Shown here: positions 15,178-19,653 of the stretch, piece by piece
Layout of the letters: the number at the start of each line of letters is the position of its first letter
Position numbering within the stretch: the first letter of the stretch is position 1
NCBI GenBank assembly: GCA_021841985.1
Contig: JAKCCP010000232.1
Span: 1-19,653, forward strand
Length of the DNA: 19,653 bases
Direction: 5' to 3'
Source of the DNA: Pseudomonadota bacterium
Lineage (GTDB): Bacteria; Pseudomonadota; Alphaproteobacteria; Acetobacterales; Acetobacteraceae
Notes under the pieces: generated by a model
The model's database searches: none
What the model saw: only the letters and a program-made list of their open reading frames with translations
What the model was told of the DNA's origin: nothing
Translations under genes and position numbers: made by a program

Positions 15178-15708
15178 ATGGCCGAACACGCAACCCTGGG
15201 CGGCGGGTGTTTCTGGTGTCTCGACGCGGTGTTCCGCCGGGTGCGTGGAATTGGCCACGTCGTCTCCGGCTATGCCGGCGGAACCGTCGCGCAGCCGAGC
15301 TATGAGCAGGTCTGCACCGGCCGCACCGGCCATGCCGAGGTGGTGCAGCTCGGCTTCGATCCGGCGGAGATCAGCTACGACGATATTTTACGGATATTTT
15401 TCGCGATCCACGACCCGACGACGCCGAACCGCCAGGGGCACGATGTCGGCACGCAATACCGCTCGATCATTCTGACCCATGGCCCGGCCGAGGACGCGGC
15501 GGCGCGCCGGGTGATGGCGGAGATCGCGGCCGCCGGCATCTGGGATGCGCCCCTGGTCACCGAAATCGCGCCGCTCGCGGTGTTCTATCCCGCCGAGGAT
15601 TATCACCAGGATTACTTCACCAAAAACCCCGGCGCCGGCTATTGCGCGGCGGTGGTCGCGCCCAAGGTCGCGAAATTCCGCAAGCAGTTCGCCGACCGGC
15701 TGGCGTGA
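15178..15708 (+). CDS. msrA: peptide-methionine (S)-S-oxide reductase MsrA
   Basis: A 176-residue MsrA. The active-site motif GCFWC gives catalytic Cys11, followed by VVSGYAGG (28-35) and YEQVCTGRTGHAEVV (42-56). FYPAEDYHQDYF (136-147) precedes a C-terminal Cys156 in AGYCAAVVAPKV that can act as resolving Cys. It reduces the S epimer of methionine sulfoxide in free and protein-bound Met using thioredoxin. There is no signal peptide, so it is cytoplasmic. GAGG lies about ten bases before the ATG. No MsrB is adjacent. It converges on the MFS gene 13 bases downstream. Confidence 0.98.
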   Translation: MAEHATLGGGCFWCLDAVFRRVRGIGHVVSGYAGGTVAQPSYEQVCTGRTGHAEVVQLGFDPAEISYDDILRIFFAIHDPTTPNRQGHDVGTQYRSIILTHGPAEDAAARRVMAEIAAAGIWDAPLVTEIAPLAVFYPAEDYHQDYFTKNPGAGYCAAVVAPKVAKFRKQFADRLA

Positions 15709-15721
15709 GGATCGGGCGGTT

Positions 15722-16921
15722 TCAGCCGCCACCCATATCCTGATGCCGCGCCTCGCCCCCGAAGCCGATCAGGAGCGCGATCGCGACCGCGACGATGCCG
15801 GCGACCCCGGCCAGGGCGTAGCTGTAATTATGGCCCATGTGATCGGCGATCGTCGATTGGAGGGTGGCGTTGGCGGAGGCGAACAGATTGCCGAGCTGAT
15901 AGACGACGCCGGGGAAGGTTGCGCGGATTTCCGGCGGCGAAATCTCATTGAGATGGGCGGGGATGACGCCCCAGGCACCTTGGACGCAGACCTGCATCAG
16001 AAAAGCGCCGATGGCGAGCGCAACCGGGGTCGAGCCGAACGCCCAGAGCGGCAGGACCGGAAGCGAGAGCAGGGCGGCGATGACGATGGCGGCGCGGCGG
16101 CCGATCCGCTGCGAGAGCGTGCCGAACAGCAAGCCGCCGGCCATGGCGCCGAGGTTATAGATGATGGCGATGGTCGAGATGGTCACGACGGAGAATTTGT
16201 GCTGGCCGCCGAGGAAGGCGCTGGGATAGAGATCCTGCGTCCCGTGGCTGAAGAAATTGAACGCCGTCATGGTGACGATGGCATAGATCGCGAGCGGCAG
16301 ATGGCGGCCGATCGCGGTCGCGAAGCCGATGCGCGGCCGGGTCCGCCGCGCTGTCCAGTCCGGGCTCTCGGGGACGTTGCGGCGGATATAGAACACCAGC
16401 AGCGCCGGCAGCGCGCCGACCATGAACATCCCCCGCCAGCCGAGCACCGGCATCGCGAGATAGAGCACGGAGGCGAGCAGATAGCCGGACGGATAGCCCG
16501 CTTGCAGGATGCCGGAGACGGTGCCGCGCCAACGGGTCGGCACGCTTTCCATGGTCAGCGAGGCGCCGACCCCCCATTCGCCGCCCATGGCGATGCCGTA
16601 GAGCGCGCGGAGCAGGATGAACACCGTGAGGTCGGGGGCGAAGCCGGAGGCGAATTCCAGCACCGAATAGGCGAGCACATTGGCCATCAGGGTCGGCCGG
16701 CGGCCGAAGCGGTCGGCCAGGCGCCCGAAGATGAACGCGCCGACCGGGCGCATCGCCAGGGTGAGCGTGATCGCCCAGGTGACGGCGGTGAGCGAGGTGG
16801 TGAATGCGCGGGCGATATCGCGCAGCACAAAGACCATGATGAAAAAATCAAAGGCATCGAGGGTCCAGCCGAGATAGCACGCCGCGACGACATGGCGCTG
16901 CTGGCGAATGTGTTCGTTCAT
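15722..16921 (-). CDS. MFS transporter, JEN/sialate-carboxylate (MHS-like) type
   Basis: A 399-residue major facilitator with about 12 hydrophobic segments. TM1 carries YLGWTLDAFDFFIMVF (Asp22, Asp25). Loop 2-3 has motif A FGRLADRFGRRP (65-76), and the TM4-5 region has YGIAMGGEWGVGASL and ESVPTRWRGTVSG. This pattern is typical of proton-coupled carboxylate and sialic acid carriers (JEN1, NanT) and other metabolite:H+ symporters. The start at 16921 (MNEHIRQQRH) matches the family opening and has GGAG nine bases upstream. The much longer frame upstream is antisense to the ligase gene. It is divergent from the AMP-forming ligase across 159 bases, which suggests shared control and that it imports the ligase substrate. 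Confidence 0.9.
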   Translation of the reverse strand: MNEHIRQQRHVVAACYLGWTLDAFDFFIMVFVLRDIARAFTTSLTAVTWAITLTLAMRPVGAFIFGRLADRFGRRPTLMANVLAYSVLEFASGFAPDLTVFILLRALYGIAMGGEWGVGASLTMESVPTRWRGTVSGILQAGYPSGYLLASVLYLAMPVLGWRGMFMVGALPALLVFYIRRNVPESPDWTARRTRPRIGFATAIGRHLPLAIYAIVTMTAFNFFSHGTQDLYPSAFLGGQHKFSVVTISTIAIIYNLGAMAGGLLFGTLSQRIGRRAAIVIAALLSLPVLPLWAFGSTPVALAIGAFLMQVCVQGAWGVIPAHLNEISPPEIRATFPGVVYQLGNLFASANATLQSTIADHMGHNYSYALAGVAGIVAVAIALLIGFGGEARHQDMGGG

Positions 16922-17080
16922 GATGCCATCTCCACTTCCCGGGGCGCTGATAGCCATCTCCGCCAGCCCGCGCAAGCCGTGGCCGAGACCCATATCCGCG
17001 AAAGCGTGCGCCCGGCGGTGGCTGACTCTCGGGGTCGATCTGCTAGTCTTGCCCCGTGACAGGCATGTTGGAGCCGCAAG

Positions 17081-18616
17081 ATGACCGCCTATCCCGCCGA
17101 TACCATCCTTGATCTTCTCGCGCGTGGCGCCGAGGGCGCGCCGGCGATCGCGGCGCCGGGGCGAGGGGCGCTGTCCTATGCCGGCCTCCGGGCGCTGGCG
17201 CGCGCTACCATCGCCGCTCTCAACCGGATGGGGATCGGCCGCAATGACCGGGTCGCGATCGTCTTGCCGAACGGGCCGGAGATGGCGGCGGCTTTCGTCG
17301 CCATCGCCGCCGGCGCCACCACCGCGCCGCTCAACCCCGCCTATCGCGCCGACGAATTCGATTTTTATCTGAGTGATCTCAATGCGAAAGCCCTGGTCAT
17401 CGGGCAGGGGATGGAAAGCCCGGCGCGCGCGGTTGCGCAGGCGCGCGGGATCCCGGTGATCGAGCTGGTGGCCGCGGAATCCGGCCCGGCCGGCGGCTTC
17501 ACCCTCGCCCCGGAAGCCCCGCTCGCCGGCACGCCGGCCGCGCCCGGCCCGGCGGCTCGCGGCGATATCGCGCTGGTTCTGCACACCTCCGGCACCACCT
17601 CGCGGCCGAAAATCGTGCCTCTGAGCCAGATCAACGTCACCGCCTCGGCCTATCACATCGGTGAAACCCTGCATCTCGTGCCCGACGATGTCTGCCTCAA
17701 CATCATGCCGCTTTTCCACATCCACGGCCTGATCGCGGCAACGCTCGCCTCGCTCGGCGCCGGGGCCAGCGTTTGCTGCACGCCGGGGTTCAATGCGTTC
17801 CGCGTCTTCGCCTGGCTCGCTGAGACGCGGCCGAGCTGGTACACCGCCGTTCCCACCATGCATCAGGCGATTCTGGGTCTTGCCGAGCGCAACCGGGCGG
17901 TGATCGCGGCCGGGCGGCTGCGTCTGATCCGCTCGTCGTCCTCGCCGCTGCCGCCGCAGGTGATGACGGCGCTGGAGGAGAGTTTCGGCGTGCCGGTGAT
18001 CGAGGCCTATGGCATGACCGAGGCCGCGCATCAGATGGCCTCCAACCCGCTGCCGCCGGCGCCGCACTTCGCCGGCGCGGTCGGCATCGCCGCCGGGCCG
18101 GAGATCGCGATCATGGATGAGGCCGGGCATCTCCTGCCGCGCGGCGAGATCGGCGAAGTGGTCATTCGCGGCCGCAACGTCACCGCCGGCTATGAAAACA
18201 ACCCGAAAGCCAATGCGGAGGCGTTCATCGAGGGCTGGTTTCGCACCGGCGACCAGGGGGTGATGGACGCGGCCGGCTATCTCCGCCTGACCGGTCGGCT
18301 CAAGGAACTGATCAACCGCGGCGGCGAGAAGGTGAGCCCGATCGAGGTCGATACCGTGATCATGGACCATCAAGCGGTCGCGCAATGCCTCACCTTCGCG
18401 CTGCCGCACCCGAAGCTCGGCGAGGAGGTGGCGGCGGCGATCGTGCTGCGCGAGGGAGCGGCGGCGAGCGAGGCGGAGATCCGTGAATTCGCCGCAAAAC
18501 GGCTCGCGCCCTTCAAGGTGCCGCGGAAAATCGTCTTTCTGCCGGAGATTCCGAAAGGGGCGACGGGCAAGCTGCAACGCATCGGGCTTGCCGAAAAACT
18601 CGGCCTCGTCGCATGA
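17081..18616 (+). CDS. AMP-forming acyl-CoA synthetase, oxalate-CoA ligase-like (AAE3/Pcs60 type)
   Basis: A 511-residue adenylate-forming enzyme. Core motifs are A3 LHTSGTTSRPKIVPLS (167-182), MPLFHIHGL (209-217), YTAVPTMHQ (254-262), A5 EAYGMTEAAHQM (308-319), RTGDQG (388-393), A8 GRLKELINRGGEKVSPIE (405-422) and A10 PKGATGKLQR with catalytic Lys497. The combination SRPKIVPLS, TAVPTMHQ, AHQMASNPLPP and ELINRGGEKVSPIE is close to plant AAE3 and yeast Pcs60 oxalyl-CoA synthetases. It would activate oxalate or a similar short acid to its CoA ester with ATP. GGAG lies nine bases before the ATG. It is divergent from the MFS carrier and ATGA-coupled to the reductase. No oxalyl-CoA decarboxylase (oxc) or formyl-CoA transferase (frc) is in the window, so the oxalate call is inference. 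Confidence 0.88.
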   Translation: MTAYPADTILDLLARGAEGAPAIAAPGRGALSYAGLRALARATIAALNRMGIGRNDRVAIVLPNGPEMAAAFVAIAAGATTAPLNPAYRADEFDFYLSDLNAKALVIGQGMESPARAVAQARGIPVIELVAAESGPAGGFTLAPEAPLAGTPAAPGPAARGDIALVLHTSGTTSRPKIVPLSQINVTASAYHIGETLHLVPDDVCLNIMPLFHIHGLIAATLASLGAGASVCCTPGFNAFRVFAWLAETRPSWYTAVPTMHQAILGLAERNRAVIAAGRLRLIRSSSSPLPPQVMTALEESFGVPVIEAYGMTEAAHQMASNPLPPAPHFAGAVGIAAGPEIAIMDEAGHLLPRGEIGEVVIRGRNVTAGYENNPKANAEAFIEGWFRTGDQGVMDAAGYLRLTGRLKELINRGGEKVSPIEVDTVIMDHQAVAQCLTFALPHPKLGEEVAAAIVLREGAAASEAEIREFAAKRLAPFKVPRKIVFLPEIPKGATGKLQRIGLAEKLGLVA

Positions 18617-19623
18617 AAATCGCGATTTTCGGCGCCGGCGCGATCGGCGGCTTTCTCGGCGCCCGCTTGGCGCAAGCCGGGGTCGAGGTCACTTTCATCG
18701 CCCGTGGCCCGCATCTGAGCGCGATGCAGTCGGACGGCGTGCGCCTGATCAGCGGCGGCCGGACCGAGACGGTGCGCGTGCGGGCGCTGGCCGAGGCTGC
18801 TGCTGCGGGGAAGCAGGACGCGGTGATCGTGACCCTCAAGGCCCACGCCCTGCCGGCGGCGGCGCCCGAGATCGCGCGCCTCTTCGGGCCGGAGACGATG
18901 CTGGTGACCGGCATCAACGGCGTTCCCTATTGGTATTTTTACGGCCTCGATGGCCCGTGGCGCGATCGGCGGGTCAACAGCGTCGACCCAGGGGGGACGC
19001 TATGGGATCTCCTGCCGCCCGCCCGGGTCATCGGCTGCGTCGTCTATCCCGCCGCCGAGGTGATCGCCCCCGGCGTGATCGAGCATGGCTATGGCGACCG
19101 TTTCAGCCTCGGCGAGCCCGATGGCAGCCGGAGCGCGCGGATCGAGGCGCTGTCGCGATGCCTGATCGGCGCCGGCTTGAAGGCGCCGGTGCGGCCGCGC
19201 ATCCGCGATGAGATCTGGGTCAAGCTCTGGGGCAATCTCGCCTTCAATCCGCTCTCGGCGCTCACCACCGCGACCCTCGACCGCCTCACCGGGGCGGCGG
19301 ATTTGCGCGCCATCGCGCGGGCGATGATGGTCGAGGCGCAGGCGGTTGCCGAAGCGCTCGGCGTGCGTTTTGCGATCGATATCGACAAGCGCATCGAGGG
19401 CGCCGCCGAGGTGGGCGCGCACAAGACCTCGATGCTGCAGGATCTCGAACGCGGGCGGAAGCTGGAGATCGACGCGCTGCTCGGCGCGGTGGTCGAACTC
19501 GGCGCTCTCACCGGCCATGCGATGCCGACCTGCCGCACGATTCTCGCCCTGATCCGCGAACGCGCCCGCCGCGCCGGGTGTTATGACGATATTGCCGCGC
19601 CGCCCGTGGCGTCCCACAGCTAG
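18613..19623 (+). CDS. 2-dehydropantoate 2-reductase (ApbA/PanE) family protein
   Basis: A 336-residue ketopantoate-reductase family protein. The NADP-binding motif FGAGAIGGFLG is at 6-16. The family segment INGVPYWYFYG is at 101-111, the catalytic segment EIWVKLWGNLAFNPLSALT (200-218) carries Lys204 and Asn208, and the C-terminal domain has HKTSMLQDLERGRKLEIDA with Glu285. The family reduces ketopantoate, but many paralogues reduce other 2-oxoacids. Its coupling (ATGA at 18613) to a CoA ligase and not to panB or panC favours such a paralogue, so no panE symbol is given. It ends in TAG within a small palindrome. Confidence 0.9.
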   Translation: MKIAIFGAGAIGGFLGARLAQAGVEVTFIARGPHLSAMQSDGVRLISGGRTETVRVRALAEAAAAGKQDAVIVTLKAHALPAAAPEIARLFGPETMLVTGINGVPYWYFYGLDGPWRDRRVNSVDPGGTLWDLLPPARVIGCVVYPAAEVIAPGVIEHGYGDRFSLGEPDGSRSARIEALSRCLIGAGLKAPVRPRIRDEIWVKLWGNLAFNPLSALTTATLDRLTGAADLRAIARAMMVEAQAVAEALGVRFAIDIDKRIEGAAEVGAHKTSMLQDLERGRKLEIDALLGAVVELGALTGHAMPTCRTILALIRERARRAGCYDDIAAPPVASHS

Positions 19624-19634
19624 CAGCCTGCTAG
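19620..19634. other. 15-bp palindrome spanning the stop of the reductase gene
   Basis: CTAGCAG (19620-19626), C, CTGCTAG (19628-19634). It includes the TAG stop. No T-run is visible before the window ends at 19653, so a terminator role is not supported. Confidence 0.4.
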
Positions 19635-19653
19635 GCCCCGCCTTCCGACGGGC

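Noticed and set aside
15715..15730. Short GGCGG/CCGCC hairpin between msrA and the MFS stop
   Set aside because: Only five GC pairs with no T-run; common by chance in this base composition.
17022..17049. Possible promoter CTGACT-N16-TAGTCT before the acyl-CoA ligase
   Set aside because: Weak match at both boxes in a GC-rich spacer; kept only as a possibility, not listed as a feature.
16922..18577. A very long minus-strand frame continuous with the MFS transporter, giving an apparent 951-residue protein
   Set aside because: The upstream 550 codons are antisense to the AMP-forming ligase and the divergent promoter region and are Arg/His/Gly-rich with no domain. The MFS family start is at 16921.

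Overview
This window is GC-rich and densely packed, with repeated ATGA stop/start overlaps between neighbouring genes. A DUF1192 protein, a LivK-type binding protein, a YXWGXW-repeat lipoprotein and an RTX-like secreted protein suit an alphaproteobacterium, plausibly Rhodospirillales/Acetobacteraceae. That placement is inference from gene content and base composition, since no rRNA or marker phylogeny is present. No tRNA, rRNA, CRISPR array or insertion sequence was seen.

Left part (1-4900). A plus-strand operon runs from the tail of an unknown gene through an alpha/beta hydrolase, a Tat-type periplasmic solute-binding protein and a 3-hydroxyisobutyrate-dehydrogenase-like reductase. It ends in a short remnant of an isochorismatase-family hydrolase that has lost its ATG and almost all of its body. 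The operon looks like a small-molecule uptake and catabolism set whose last enzyme has been deleted. A minus-strand DUF1192 gene sits at the breakpoint. Next comes a YddG-like EamA exporter that appears translationally coupled to an 11-codon upstream ORF. It converges on, and overlaps, a flavin-reductase-like gene.

Middle (4900-9720). A minus-strand four-gene operon, in transcription order, encodes a YXWGXW-repeat lipoprotein, a small lipoprotein, a polyphosphate-glucokinase-like ROK kinase and the flavin reductase. Divergent from it is wrbA, with a 21-bp dyad in its promoter region. A GT4 glycosyltransferase follows; its start region is a 12-bp tandem repeat giving three in-frame ATGs. It converges on an EfeB-like DyP peroxidase, the two genes sharing a TTAA stop.

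The most notable regulatory feature lies at 10905-10953. A TTGACA-type minus-strand promoter is overlapped by a 29-bp perfect-armed dyad whose core resembles a Fur box. It drives a secreted NHL beta-propeller protein coupled by ATGA to the Tat-exported DyP peroxidase, without EfeU or EfeO. This is a candidate iron-controlled periplasmic module. Divergent from it is a 474-residue RTX-like secreted protein with no Arg and no Cys, closed by a strong terminator.

Right part (12650-19653). Here are an ABC-F ATPase (minus), ndk and msrA (plus, separated by a hairpin repeat), an MFS transporter (minus), and a divergent pair of an oxalate-CoA-ligase-like AMP-forming enzyme with an ATGA-coupled ketopantoate-reductase-like protein. 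The last three look like a carboxylic-acid uptake, activation and reduction set.
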